DNA of 64,000 nt, taken from assembly GCF_002217435.1 (NCBI RefSeq), contig NZ_MUHF01000019.1:62001-126000 (forward strand), given 5' to 3'. Shown here piece after piece: positions 36,404 through 45,372 of the stretch. The notes under the pieces are model-generated. The model saw only the letters and a list, made by a program, of their open reading frames with translations, was not told the origin of the DNA and ran no database searches. The DNA comes from Flavobacterium reichenbachii. Its GTDB lineage: Bacteria > Bacteroidota > Bacteroidia > Flavobacteriales > Flavobacteriaceae. A program made the position numbers and the translations under genes. Every line of letters begins with the position of its first letter. Within the stretch, counting starts at the first letter, position 1.

Positions 36404-36465
36404 ATGTAAATATTTTTTTTCTAATTCTGATTTATCAAAAAACCAGAATTAGAATTTATGTTTTG

Positions 36466-37581
36466 TTATTTTTGAAATAATTCTGCGTTTTCAAACCATT
36501 GGTTTCCTAATACAGTACCATCTGGTTTAAGAAAACCCCATTTATTTTCGTTTTTTACTCTTGCAACACCATCGATAAAACCTTTGTCTTGTTGAACAAA
36601 CATTGCCAAAAGACCATTGCTCGTAATTCCGTATTGAGTCGGGATAACTAATTTTCCTTTTTCATCTATAAATCCCCAATTACTTTCTTTTATTGGTGCA
36701 AGTCCGTTTTTACTAAAAACTTCTGCATCTTTATAAGTTGGCGGAACTGCAAATTCTCCTTTAAGATTGATGTAACCCCATTTTGATCCTACACAAACAG
36801 GAGCCAGGTTTTTTGAAAAAGCTTTTGCCTTATCATATATAGGTAGAATAGTCCAGTTTCCTTTTAAATCTATGAAACCAACTTTACCGTCTTTTCTGGC
36901 GTATGTTATGTCTTGTGTCTCAAAATCCCAGATTTTATCTGCTCCTTCTACAGGAATAAATTTTCCGGCGCTTATCAATCCAAAAGTTTTATCTTTTCTT
37001 GCCCAGGTAATAGTTTTGTAATAGTTTCCTATTTCGTCATAAGCAGGCTCAATAATTTCTTTTCCGGCAGCATTAATTATACCCCATTTTTTATTGTTTT
37101 CAACTCTGGCAAAACCATTTTCAAAAGATTTAATCTGATCGTATTTTGGTTCTAAAATAACCGCCATTTTTGAATTGATTAAACCAATTTTAGCTCCTTG
37201 TTTAATAAAAGCTACGCCTCCATTAAAATCAAATACTTTTTCTGAAGGCGGTGCTTTCTGCACGTCTCCTTTTGTATTGATGTAAACCCACTCTTTGTCT
37301 TTTGATACAACACAAATTCCGTTGCTGAAATATTTAACATTATCAAAAGATGCTGGAATTACCCAAGTTCCTTTTACGTCTATAAACCCCCATTTTCCGT
37401 CTTTTTCTACTGCAGCTAAACCTTCAGAGAAACTTTTTGCGACTTTATATTGTGGTTCAATACGCATGGTTCCGTCTTTAGCAAGATATCCAAATTTTGA
37501 ATTTTTCTTAACTAAAGCCAATTCTTGACTATTAACAAATTGAATAAATAATAGAGATAAAAAAATAACTGCTTTTTTCAT
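36466..37581 (-). CDS. Secreted WG-repeat protein
   Basis: 371 residues. Signal peptide cut after FVNSQ, then a chain of about ten WG (beta-repeat) units of roughly 25-30 residues, visible as recurring KxGFID, KWGFIDVKG, KWGIINAAG and KWGYINLKGEF. WG repeats are common in Bacteroidota and probably form a propeller for binding; no enzyme site is seen. The start at 37581 is chosen over one five codons upstream because the signal peptide begins there. It lies between the ammonia-lyase and ketoreductase genes, same direction; its role in pigment formation is unknown. Confidence 0.8.
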   Translation of the reverse strand: MKKAVIFLSLLFIQFVNSQELALVKKNSKFGYLAKDGTMRIEPQYKVAKSFSEGLAAVEKDGKWGFIDVKGTWVIPASFDNVKYFSNGICVVSKDKEWVYINTKGDVQKAPPSEKVFDFNGGVAFIKQGAKIGLINSKMAVILEPKYDQIKSFENGFARVENNKKWGIINAAGKEIIEPAYDEIGNYYKTITWARKDKTFGLISAGKFIPVEGADKIWDFETQDITYARKDGKVGFIDLKGNWTILPIYDKAKAFSKNLAPVCVGSKWGYINLKGEFAVPPTYKDAEVFSKNGLAPIKESNWGFIDEKGKLVIPTQYGITSNGLLAMFVQQDKGFIDGVARVKNENKWGFLKPDGTVLGNQWFENAELFQK

Positions 37582-37620
37582 GATTTTAGGATTCAATATT
37601 AATAAGGTAAAAAAGAAATC

Positions 37621-39141
37621 TTAACTGTTGATCAAATAATCTTTTACATTTTGAACAAAAGGATACATAACCTGATCTTCTTTAAATGTTGGAATTATAT
37701 TTCTCACATCGTCGTACCATTTTTTAGTAACAGACGAAATTTTATCTTTTTGTTCCAAATAATCAATTGCCTGAACGATTGTGATCATTTCGATGCTCAA
37801 TACTTCAAAAGCATTTTCAATAACCTTTGATGCAATAACCGCAGAGTTTGTTCCCATACTTACAATATCTTGATTGTCATTGTTATTCGGGATACTGTGT
37901 ACGTACATTGGATTTGATAACATCTGGCTTTCTGCAGTTGTAGAAGTTGCAGTAAACTGAACTCCCTGCATACCGAAATTAAATCCTAAAGTTCCTAAAT
38001 TAACAAAAGGAGGAAGTAGTTCGTTTATTTTTGAATTCAATAAATAATTCAATTGACGTTCTGCAAGCATTGTTAGTTTTGTAATAACAATTTTTAATTT
38101 ATCCATTTCAAGAGAGATGTAATCTCCATGAAAATTACCACCATGATAAACGTGTTTGTTTTTTACGTCGATAATTGGATTATCATTTGCAGAGTTAAAT
38201 TCGTCTTCTAAAATAGAAGCTACATTATTTATTGTTTCTAAAACCGGACCTAAAATTTGAGGTACACATCTAATGGAATAATATTCCTGAACTTTTTCTT
38301 TGAATATTTCTTCTGTATTTTCACCAGAATATAAATGGTCTTCTCTTTTACGAATTAAAGTACTATCAGAAAGATTTTTTCTCATTCTTGCAGCTACCTC
38401 TTGTTGTCCTTTATGACGTTTTGCTTCGTTTAATTCTGCAGAAAGATGATCATCATAAGCCTGAACAAGTTCGTTAATTGCACAAGAGCATTTTAAAGAC
38501 CAGTCTAATAATTTATTTGCATGGTGAACATTTACAACACCAATACCTGTCATTACAGATGTTCCGTTTATAAGAGCCAAACCTTCTCTGATTTCTACCT
38601 GAATTGGTTTTAAACCTTCGATTTCGAAAACTTCTTGAGTTGGTCTTCTGTCTCCTTTGTAGAAAACTTCACCTTCACCAATTAACACTAATGCCAAATG
38701 TGATAGCTGTACTAAGTCACCGCTTGCTCCAACGCCGCCGTGCTCAAAAATTAATGGCGTAATATCTCTATTGATAAGTTCTGCCATTAAGTGAATTACA
38801 GAAGGATGAACTCCTGAGTTTCCTAAAGAAAGTGTATTCAACCTAGCTAAGATCGCCGCCTTTGCACAAACAGGGCTTAATGGTTTTCCTGTTCCAGAAG
38901 AGTGGCTTCTGATTAAGTTGTATTGCAGCTGAATCTGGTCTGATTCCTTAATTCTGTATTGAGCCATTGGCCCAAAACCGGTATTTACACCATAAATAAC
39001 TTTATTTCCAGAAAATTCTTTTAGGAAATTAAAACTTTCGTTTACTCTATTTAGGACTAGATCGCTGATTTCTACTTTGTTATTTCCGAATATGATTGAT
39101 TCGAATTCTCCTAAACTTAAATATTCATTAATTGTGTTCAT
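37621..39141 (-). CDS. Tyrosine ammonia-lyase
   Basis: 506 residues, the MIO-dependent ammonia-lyase family. The self-forming MIO cofactor triad Ala139-Ser140-Gly141 is in HGGVGASGDLVQ. YGVNTGFG near 50 gives the catalytic Tyr loop, and the NDNPI and NNNDNQDIVSMG blocks are present. The protein is nearly identical, as I remember it, to the well-studied F. johnsoniae tyrosine ammonia-lyase. It turns L-tyrosine into 4-coumarate and ammonia, giving the aryl end of flexirubin. It has its own promoter. Confidence 0.93.
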   Translation of the reverse strand: MNTINEYLSLGEFESIIFGNNKVEISDLVLNRVNESFNFLKEFSGNKVIYGVNTGFGPMAQYRIKESDQIQLQYNLIRSHSSGTGKPLSPVCAKAAILARLNTLSLGNSGVHPSVIHLMAELINRDITPLIFEHGGVGASGDLVQLSHLALVLIGEGEVFYKGDRRPTQEVFEIEGLKPIQVEIREGLALINGTSVMTGIGVVNVHHANKLLDWSLKCSCAINELVQAYDDHLSAELNEAKRHKGQQEVAARMRKNLSDSTLIRKREDHLYSGENTEEIFKEKVQEYYSIRCVPQILGPVLETINNVASILEDEFNSANDNPIIDVKNKHVYHGGNFHGDYISLEMDKLKIVITKLTMLAERQLNYLLNSKINELLPPFVNLGTLGFNFGMQGVQFTATSTTAESQMLSNPMYVHSIPNNNDNQDIVSMGTNSAVIASKVIENAFEVLSIEMITIVQAIDYLEQKDKISSVTKKWYDDVRNIIPTFKEDQVMYPFVQNVKDYLINS

Positions 39142-39160
39142 TAAATCGTTTTTGATTGTG

Positions 39161-39168
39161 CAAATTTA
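39161..39168 (-). promoter_or_regulatory. -7 promoter element of the tyrosine ammonia-lyase gene
   Basis: TAAATTTG on the minus strand, matching TAnnTTTG and 19 bases before the ATG. The whole 101-base gap is the divergent control region shared with the halogenase-like gene; no clear -33 box was found for either side. Confidence 0.5.
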
Positions 39169-39242
39169 ATTTTATTTATCAAAATAAATGTAGTTATTTT
39201 GATGATGGCAAATGTAAGTTAATTAATGATAACATTTCTATT

Positions 39243-40499
39243 ATGATAAAGGAGTTTGTTGATGTTTTAGTAATTGGTGCAGGACCATCAGGATGTGTGT
39301 CTGCGTCGTATCTCTATAAGAATAACATCAAGGTTAAAGTTGTTGAAAAAACAACATTTCCGAGACTAGTAGTTGGCGAAAGCCTTATTCCTCGGGTTAT
39401 GGATCATTTTGCAGAAGCAGAACTTTTTGAGAGTCTCGATGCAATGAATTTCGAAAAAAAGCTGGGAGCCCGTTTTATTAGGGGTGAAGAAATCTGCGTT
39501 TTTGATTTTAGCAAAAAATTTGGTGAAGGATGGGATTGGACCTGGCAGGTGCCTCGTGCCGATTTTGACAACACCATGGCGCAGGAAGTCATCAGAAAAG
39601 GAATCGATCTGGAGTTTGGAACAGAAGTTTTGGAAGTTTCTTTTGAAGGGAAAAATTCTAAAACGGTCGTTAAAGACAAAGATGGAAACTTAAAAGAAAT
39701 CCATGCAAAGTTTATTATTGATTCCAGCGGTTACGGACGTGTCTTACCAAGACTTTTAGATCTTGACACTCCATCTTCTTTAGATCCGCATTCTTCAATC
39801 TTTACACACGTAAAAGATATCAACAGACCAGAAGGCGAAGAAGGAACATTAATTTCTTTTGATATTCTTGAAACTCAGGTTTGGTTATGGGTAATTCCGT
39901 TTTCTAACGGAAATACAAGTTTAGGAGTTGTGGGGCCGACAGACTTCATAAATTCTTTAGCAGAAAGTAAAGATACTGCCGAAGCGCTGAAAAATGCCAT
40001 TCAGCTTTCTGATTATTATATTAAAAGATTCCAGGGAACTGAATTTTTGTTCCAGCCTGTTAAATTAGAAAATTATTCAAGAGCCGTTAAAAGAATGTAT
40101 GGTGATGGTTTTGCATTAACCGGAAATAGTTCTGAGTTCTTAGATCCTGTTTTCTCATCTGGAGTTGCTTTTGCTACAGAATCTGGAATGCTTGCGGCGA
40201 AACTATATATTAAGGAGTCGCAGGGCATAGAAGTAGATTGGGAAACTGAATTTACTGCTTACATGAAAAGAGGAATCGGAGTTTTTACCACTTACGTGAA
40301 AGAATGGTACACTGGAAATCTTCAAACATTATTTTTTCATCAGCCTGAAAATCCAGATGTAAAAGAAAAGATTTGTGCGGTTTTAGCAGGGTACGTTTGG
40401 AACGAAGAAAATCCTTTTGTCAAAAAACACGACAACGTAATTAAAAATATGGCTTACCTTATAGATATGGAAAAAGCTAAAATAGAAAAACCCGAATAA
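39243..40499 (+). CDS. FAD-dependent halogenase-like oxidoreductase
   Basis: 418 residues. FAD site VIGAGPSGCVSA at 9-20, then VVGESLIPRVM near 48 and the halogenase-type motif W-L-W-V-I-P (Trp214, Trp216, Ile218, Pro219), followed by a GFALTGNSSEFLDPVFSSG block near 300. The WxWxIP motif is used to separate flavin halogenases from monooxygenases. Chlorinated flexirubins are known in this phylum, so ring halogenation is a possible role; a monooxygenase adding hydroxyl groups is the alternative. A longer frame with a TTG start exists but 39243 fits the fold. Confidence 0.75.
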   Translation: MIKEFVDVLVIGAGPSGCVSASYLYKNNIKVKVVEKTTFPRLVVGESLIPRVMDHFAEAELFESLDAMNFEKKLGARFIRGEEICVFDFSKKFGEGWDWTWQVPRADFDNTMAQEVIRKGIDLEFGTEVLEVSFEGKNSKTVVKDKDGNLKEIHAKFIIDSSGYGRVLPRLLDLDTPSSLDPHSSIFTHVKDINRPEGEEGTLISFDILETQVWLWVIPFSNGNTSLGVVGPTDFINSLAESKDTAEALKNAIQLSDYYIKRFQGTEFLFQPVKLENYSRAVKRMYGDGFALTGNSSEFLDPVFSSGVAFATESGMLAAKLYIKESQGIEVDWETEFTAYMKRGIGVFTTYVKEWYTGNLQTLFFHQPENPDVKEKICAVLAGYVWNEENPFVKKHDNVIKNMAYLIDMEKAKIEKPE

Positions 40500-40516
40500 T
40501 TTTATTCGGGTTTTTT
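40487..40516. terminator. Bidirectional terminator
   Basis: Stem acccgaataa / ttattcgggt with A-run and T-run on the two sides, between convergent genes. Confidence 0.88.
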
Positions 40517-40522
40517 TTAATC

Positions 40523-41128
40523 TTATTTGTAAGCTTTTTTCAAAAGAAGCTTAGCTAGAGATTTACCTGTTTTAGCATATCCTTCACCAACTCTTGATTC
40601 GTTGCTGAAGTTGCTTCCGTATTGATCTCCTGGAGCATCTTCACTTGTAATTTCTAACAATACATTTGATTTGTTTGCAGTTTCAACAAATTTCAAAACT
40701 GTAGTAACTTTTGCTGCTTGTTTCATCATTGCAACATCCCATCCTGGATAAATCCAAACTGTTTGTACAATTAATGTGTAAGGAGTAGAAAGTCCTTCCT
40801 GAAAAGTAACATCTTTCTTGTCTTTACTCAAAACAACATTTACAAGTTCTAAAAACTTAGGATTCCAGATTGCATCTTTGGCACCGCTCCATTTTTTACT
40901 CCATGCTGTTCCATTTCCTTTTGCTTTTTTTTCTAGATCAGCAGTTCTTTCCTCAACATACTGAGCTTCTGTTTTTTTGTCTTTCAAAACAGTAAAATTG
41001 CTGTAATCAAACTCTACATTGATTTCTTTTTGATCTTTTAAGAAAGCAAAATCTCCAGATTTTACGTCCATATCCTGCGCTGTCATAGCTGCAGAAACAA
41101 ATAATAATGCAAGTACTAATTTTTTCAT
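40523..41128 (-). CDS. Secreted protein of unknown function
   Basis: 201 residues. Signal peptide cut after AAMTAQ (residue 18). The mature part is Lys-rich (about 18 percent) with alternating strands and helices and no Cys; a central AYV-KKAKGNGTAWSKKW-type basic stretch stands out. It ends in AKLLLKKAYK. I do not recognise a named domain. Monocistronic, ending at the terminator shared with the halogenase-like gene; it may be the last accessory of the pigment locus or unrelated. Confidence 0.65.
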   Translation of the reverse strand: MKKLVLALLFVSAAMTAQDMDVKSGDFAFLKDQKEINVEFDYSNFTVLKDKKTEAQYVEERTADLEKKAKGNGTAWSKKWSGAKDAIWNPKFLELVNVVLSKDKKDVTFQEGLSTPYTLIVQTVWIYPGWDVAMMKQAAKVTTVLKFVETANKSNVLLEITSEDAPGDQYGSNFSNESRVGEGYAKTGKSLAKLLLKKAYK

Positions 41129-41241
41129 GTAATTGGTTATAATGGTTTAAAATTTTGGATAAATATATCTAAAATATTTTTACCGATTCATTTTTAATAA
41201 TACTATTTTTCTTGTTTCTTTTTTTTATGGATTTAAAACAA

Positions 41242-41272
41242 AACGAGGATACCATATTAGCATCCTCGTTTT
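41242..41272 (-). terminator. Terminator of the L-fucose-type operon
   Basis: Stem acgaggat / atcctcgt around an 11-base loop, with a T-run on the minus strand, 24 bases after the mutarotase stop. Confidence 0.8.
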
Positions 41273-41295
41273 TGAATTTAAATTTTAATTATGAA

Positions 41296-41631
41296 TTATA
41301 ATTGAAATATCTGATCCATCAAAATCCATTTTTGACCAGGCTTCGCCCATGGTAAAGCTTGTTGGAATTTCCACATTAAAGTTTCCCATTCCTGAACTTT
41401 TTCATTGGCAGCATCGGCTTTGTCTTTTTTCTCAAAAGAGAAATTTTCATCACCTTCTATAATCATAAACAATCTGTTTCCTGTACAATAAATATCTAAT
41501 ACTGTAATTCCAGAATCTTGAATGCTTTTTTTTATTTCCGGCCAGATATTTTGGTGCAGTTCTTTGTATTCTGCAATTAAATCTGCGTCATCTTTTAAAT
41601 CTAACGCCAGACAGAATTTTTGAGTTGCCAT
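41296..41631 (-). CDS. L-fucose/L-rhamnose mutarotase (RhaM family)
   Basis: 111 residues, the DUF718/RhaM dimeric alpha-beta barrel. ELHQNIWPEIKKSI (His as acid-base) and LFMIIEGD are conserved; the C-terminal WKFQQALPWAKPGQKW is typical. It interconverts alpha and beta anomers of 6-deoxy sugars. As the neighbours encode an L-fucose dehydrogenase and a diketo-deoxy acid hydrolase, I favour L-fucose, but L-rhamnose cannot be ruled out by sequence. Last gene of the operon, 4 bases after the hydrolase. Confidence 0.85.
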   Translation of the reverse strand: MATQKFCLALDLKDDADLIAEYKELHQNIWPEIKKSIQDSGITVLDIYCTGNRLFMIIEGDENFSFEKKDKADAANEKVQEWETLMWKFQQALPWAKPGQKWILMDQIFQL

Positions 41632-41635
41632 AAAT

Positions 41636-42493
41636 TTATTTTTGCTGGTAAGCTACAGCAGTTTGCTTGCTTGTGCCTAAACCTTCAATTCCTAATTCGA
41701 TTACGTCACCCGCTTTAATATAAATTGGATCTGGTTTGATTCCTAATCCAACTCCCGGAGGCGTTCCTGTACTGATCACATCGCCAGGAAGAAGTGTCAT
41801 AAACTGACTTAAATAATGTACTAAAAACGGAATCTTGAAAATTAAATTTGATGTATTACTGTTTTGGAAAGTTTTTCCGTTTACAGTAAGCCACATCTTT
41901 AGATTATTTACATCTCCAGCTTCGTCCGGAGTAACCAAAGTGGGTCCAAGAGGTGCAAAAGTATCGCTTCCTTTTCCTTTAGCCCATTGTCCGCCGCGCT
42001 CGATTTGAAATGCTCTTTCGCTGTAATCATTCAATAAACAATATCCGGCGATATAATTTGGAGCATCTTCTTCAGAAACGTAGCTTGCTTTTTTACCAAC
42101 AACAAAGGCAAGTTCTACTTCCCAATCTGTTTTTTCACTATTTTTTGGAATAATCAAATTATCGTTTGGTCCGCACAAAGAAGTGGTCGATTTAAAAAAT
42201 ATAATAGGTTCAGCAGGAATTGGTGCGCCTGTCTCTTCACAGTGATCTACATAGTTAAGACCAATACAGATAATTTTTGAAGGTCTTGCTACCGGAGAAC
42301 CCAATCTTACTTCATTGCTCACTTCAGGAAACAGAGCATTGTTTTTTAATGCTTGTTCTAATTTTGCTAATCCGTCATTTTCAAAAAAAGCTTCATTATA
42401 ATCTGTTACGATAGACGAAACATCATATCTTTTTTCATTTAATAAAATACCTGGTTTTTCCTTTCCTTCTTCTCCGAATCTTATTAGTTTCAT
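41636..42493 (-). CDS. FAH-family 2,4-diketo-3-deoxy-L-fuconate (or -rhamnonate) hydrolase
   Basis: 285 residues. The FAH fold starts at ICIGLNYVDHCEE near 78; metal ligands lie in TDWEVELAFVVG (two Glu) and NDYSERAFQ (Asp), with KGSDTFAPLGP and GDVISTGTPPGVG closing the site. Family members of this length with this order cleave 2,4-diketo-3-deoxy sugar acids to pyruvate and lactate. In context it is the last step of a non-phosphorylating L-fucose route. It follows the KDF dehydrogenase after a 245-base gap with repeats. Confidence 0.85.
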   Translation of the reverse strand: MKLIRFGEEGKEKPGILLNEKRYDVSSIVTDYNEAFFENDGLAKLEQALKNNALFPEVSNEVRLGSPVARPSKIICIGLNYVDHCEETGAPIPAEPIIFFKSTTSLCGPNDNLIIPKNSEKTDWEVELAFVVGKKASYVSEEDAPNYIAGYCLLNDYSERAFQIERGGQWAKGKGSDTFAPLGPTLVTPDEAGDVNNLKMWLTVNGKTFQNSNTSNLIFKIPFLVHYLSQFMTLLPGDVISTGTPPGVGLGIKPDPIYIKAGDVIELGIEGLGTSKQTAVAYQQK

Positions 42494-42529
42494 ATTTTAA
42501 TTTTTTTAGTAATGTTTTGTTTTTCCCAC

Positions 42530-42547
42530 TCCCGATAGCTATCGGGA
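42530..42547. repeat. 18-base perfect palindrome tcccgatagctatcggga
   Basis: Perfect palindrome just upstream of the hydrolase start, inside an operon gap. Elements with this core are frequent in Bacteroidota intergenic DNA. Confidence 0.7.
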
Positions 42548-42591
42548 TAAAGGATTATGATGATTTTTTAAACCTGTACTTAATTTTTTTT

Positions 42592-42720
42592 GCCACGAAT
42601 TCCACGAATTTTCTCGAATTAAAATTTGTGGAAATTGGTGTAATTCGTGGCTTATTTTTTTTGCACACAGATTTTACAGATCGAGCAGATTTTTTTTAAA
42701 TCCTTTTAATTCTTTGAATC
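42592..42720. repeat. Intergenic repeat pair: GCCACGAATT type and CACAGATT type
   Basis: 42592-42651 begins with gccacgaatt and ends with aattcgtggc, with more inner pairing. 42665-42725 has cacagatttt and its complement gaatctgtgg. These are two repeat families seen again at 46255, 46440, 47330, 47383, 61075 and 62535. Confidence 0.65.
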
Positions 42721-42738
42721 TGTGGCCTATATAAATTT

Positions 42739-43503
42739 TTAGTTGTTCAATTTAATAAAACCTCCATCAATTGGATAATCTGAACCAGTAATGAAAGAAG
42801 ATTCATCGCTGCATAAGAACAAAGCTAAAGTAGCAATTTCTTCAGGTTTTCCCATACGGCCGATTGGCTGCGATTGTGATAGTTTTTCGAAAATTTCTTC
42901 TTCTTTTCCAGGATAATTTTTAGCAATAAATCCGTCTACAAATGGCGTGTGAACTCTTGCAGGAGAAATAGAATTACATCTAATTTTGTCATTCAAATAA
43001 TCTTTTGCTACCGATAAAGTCATCGCCATAACTGCACCTTTTGCAGTAGAATAAGCAAAACGATCCGGAATACCAACCCAGCATGCAATCGAAGCTAAGT
43101 TTAAAATTACACCGCCTCCAGAACTTTTAAGCGCTGGAACAGCAGCATGAAGACAGTTGTAAACACCTTTTACGTTTACATTCATAATACGGTCAAAATC
43201 AGATTCAGAAGTCGTGTCTACTTTTCCAACGTGAGCAATTCCGGCATTGTTTACCAGAATATGAATATTTCCGATTTTTTCAAAAGTTGATTTAACATGT
43301 TCGTGATTTGAAACGTCGCAGGCATGCGCAAAAACAGTTCCTCCGTTTGATTTTATTTCTTCAATAGTTTCTTTTGCGCTTTCTTCAGTCAATTCTAAAA
43401 CGTGAACTTCAGCTCCTTGTTTTGCAAATAAAACCGAAATCGCTCTTCCGATTCCGCTTCCTCCGCCAGTGATAACGGCTTTTTTATTTTGTAATGAAAA
43501 CAT
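42739..43503 (-). CDS. SDR dehydrogenase, probable 2-keto-3-deoxy-L-fuconate dehydrogenase
   Basis: 254 residues, classical SDR: ITGGGSGIGRA near 11-21 (NAD type, no basic residue after strand 2 but HVLELTEE with an acidic residue), NNAGIAH near 86, Ser in NLASIA near 135, YSTAKGA (Tyr-xxx-Lys) near 150, and the DGGFIKLNN end. The C-terminal VHTPFVDGFIAKNYPGKEEE loop resembles KDF and BDH2-like enzymes. It would oxidise 2-keto-3-deoxy-L-fuconate to the 2,4-diketo acid, the substrate of the FAH enzyme downstream. The dehydratase gene is 40 bases upstream. Confidence 0.78.
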   Translation of the reverse strand: MFSLQNKKAVITGGGSGIGRAISVLFAKQGAEVHVLELTEESAKETIEEIKSNGGTVFAHACDVSNHEHVKSTFEKIGNIHILVNNAGIAHVGKVDTTSESDFDRIMNVNVKGVYNCLHAAVPALKSSGGGVILNLASIACWVGIPDRFAYSTAKGAVMAMTLSVAKDYLNDKIRCNSISPARVHTPFVDGFIAKNYPGKEEEIFEKLSQSQPIGRMGKPEEIATLALFLCSDESSFITGSDYPIDGGFIKLNN

Positions 43504-43543
43504 TTGGTATATATTTAATAAGTTATTTTTAATTTAAAATTTG

Positions 43544-45199
43544 CTATAAAGATACGCCGCGTTTCCACGGAATAAAATCATCTTGGTTTAATTGTACAGC
43601 TTTTGGAATAATTTCGCCGCTTGCAGCTTTGATACAATATTCTAAAATTTCTTCGCCCATTTCTTCAATAGACTTTTCACCGCTGATAATTGGTCCGCAG
43701 TCAATATCGATAATATCTTTCATTCTTGTTGCCAAAACCGAGTTTGTCGCTACTTTAATTACAGGACAAACTGGGTTTCCTGTCGGAGTTCCCAATCCAG
43801 TTGTAAATAAAATTAAAGTTGCTCCAGAAGCTGCTTTTCCAGTTGTTGCTTCTACATCATTTCCTGGCGTACAAACTAAACTTAAACCTGGTTTTGTAAC
43901 CAATTCGGTATAATCTAAAACATCGACAACAGGAGAAGTACCGCCTTTTTTAGCCGCTCCGGCACTTTTGATTGCGTCTGTAATTAAACCGTCTTTGATA
44001 TTTCCCGGTGACGGATTCATATGAAAACCAGAACCTACTTTATGTGCCAATTCATCGTAAGATTCCATTAAATCTATAAACTTTTTAGCTTTCTCTTCTG
44101 TAATACATCTGTCGATTAAGTTTTGCTCTGCGCCGCACAATTCCGGGAATTCTGCCAAAAGAATTTTTCCGCCCAAAGCTACCACTAAATCAGACGTATA
44201 ACCCACAGCGGGATTTGCAGAAACACCGCTGAAACCATCGCTTCCGCCACATTTTACGCCAATACATAAATCGCTTAAAGGTGCGTCGGTTCTTTCATAT
44301 TTGTTGATTTCGATCAAACCTTCAAAAGTTTTTTTGATGGCATTGGTAATCAGAACTTCTTCGCTTTCTGTCTGCTGTTGTTCAAAAATAAACAACGGTT
44401 TGTCAAACTCAGGGTTTTGTCTTTTTACATCATTCACAAAATCCTGAACTTGTAAATGCTGACAGCCTAAACTCAAAAGTGTGATGCCACCAACGTTCGG
44501 GTGATTCGCGTAAGAAGCCAATAATGCGCTCAAAGTAGAAGCGTCCTGACGTGTTCCGCCGCAACCGCCTTGGTGATTTAAGAATTTAATTCCGTCTACA
44601 TTTTCAAAAACACGTTTGTTTTTTGGAGTCGGATTTAATTCAATATTGATATCGTTAATGTCATTTCCTTTCAAATAACCCTCCAGTAATTCGTGCGTAA
44701 ATTGGTTGTATTTGTCTGTTACGGCATAACCCAATTGTTTGTGCAATGCTTCTTTTATGACATCCAAATTTCTGTTTTCACAAAAAACAGTCGGAACAAA
44801 AAGCCAGTAATTAGCCGTTCCAACACGACCGTCTTTTCTTTTGTAACCTTTAAAAGTTCGGTTTTCAAATTTAGAAACGTCAGGCGCATTCCATTCGTAA
44901 GATGCATTTCTGTAGGCGTAAGGATCTGCAGCGTGTTTTAAATTTTCGGTCGTCATTAAACTTCCTTTTACAAGGTCGTTTTGTACTTTCCCCACTAGAA
45001 CACCATACATATTTACTTCTTCTCCCTGCTTCATGTCCTGCATGTAGAATTTATGTTTGGCCTTGATGAGGTCTTGTAAAATGTAAGTCTCGTTTTCAAA
45101 AAGAATAGTTTCTCCTTTTTGTAAGTCGGTTAAAGCAACCAGGACATTATCATCCGGATGCAGTTTTACGACTAATTTTTTAGTTGTATTGTCCAGCAT
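43544..45199 (-). CDS. UxaA-family sugar-acid dehydratase, probable L-fuconate dehydratase
   Basis: 551 residues, full-length altronate/galactarate dehydratase family. N-terminal SAF domain (about 8-85), then the catalytic part with GYKRKDGRVGTANYW near 117, NHQGGCGGTRQD, SLGCQHLQVQ, and GVKCGGSDGFSG near 318, where the Cys residues may bind iron. In the Campylobacter L-fucose locus a UxaA-type protein fills the dehydratase step. With a fucose dehydrogenase and KDF-type enzymes here, L-fuconate is the likeliest substrate; altronate is the fallback. First gene of the operon, divergent from the AraC gene. Confidence 0.8.
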   Translation of the reverse strand: MLDNTTKKLVVKLHPDDNVLVALTDLQKGETILFENETYILQDLIKAKHKFYMQDMKQGEEVNMYGVLVGKVQNDLVKGSLMTTENLKHAADPYAYRNASYEWNAPDVSKFENRTFKGYKRKDGRVGTANYWLFVPTVFCENRNLDVIKEALHKQLGYAVTDKYNQFTHELLEGYLKGNDINDINIELNPTPKNKRVFENVDGIKFLNHQGGCGGTRQDASTLSALLASYANHPNVGGITLLSLGCQHLQVQDFVNDVKRQNPEFDKPLFIFEQQQTESEEVLITNAIKKTFEGLIEINKYERTDAPLSDLCIGVKCGGSDGFSGVSANPAVGYTSDLVVALGGKILLAEFPELCGAEQNLIDRCITEEKAKKFIDLMESYDELAHKVGSGFHMNPSPGNIKDGLITDAIKSAGAAKKGGTSPVVDVLDYTELVTKPGLSLVCTPGNDVEATTGKAASGATLILFTTGLGTPTGNPVCPVIKVATNSVLATRMKDIIDIDCGPIISGEKSIEEMGEEILEYCIKAASGEIIPKAVQLNQDDFIPWKRGVSL

Positions 45200-45372
45200 T
45201 GTTTTGTTGTTTTTTTTCTTTTTTGTTCCGTCACTTTCTTATTTTGGAAAACGAGCTAATCACTTTATTTTCACTAAAATTTGGGCAGTAAACGAAAAAT
45301 AAAATTAGTTTTTTTTGTCTTTTGTTATTAGTCTAATATTATCCGTGTCTAATCTTTAATTATCTTTACAGA
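45200..45372. promoter_or_regulatory. Divergent control region of the L-fucose-type operon and its AraC regulator
   Basis: 173 bases between two divergent starts. On the plus side tatcttta near the AraC start is a near match to TAnnTTTG. No clear operator repeats were found by eye. Confidence 0.35.

Noticed and set aside
39156..39242. TTG start 29 codons upstream of the halogenase-like gene
   Set aside because: It would run through the control region of the ammonia-lyase gene; the FAD fold starts right after 39243.
6020..40499. The pigment cluster as recently acquired DNA
   Set aside because: No integrase, transposase or tRNA-side repeat is seen, base use looks like the flanks, and the cluster is usual in Flavobacterium.
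42739..43503. This SDR as a second FabG of the pigment pathway
   Set aside because: It lies in the sugar-acid operon and its C-terminal loop fits KDF/BDH2-type dehydrogenases rather than FabG.
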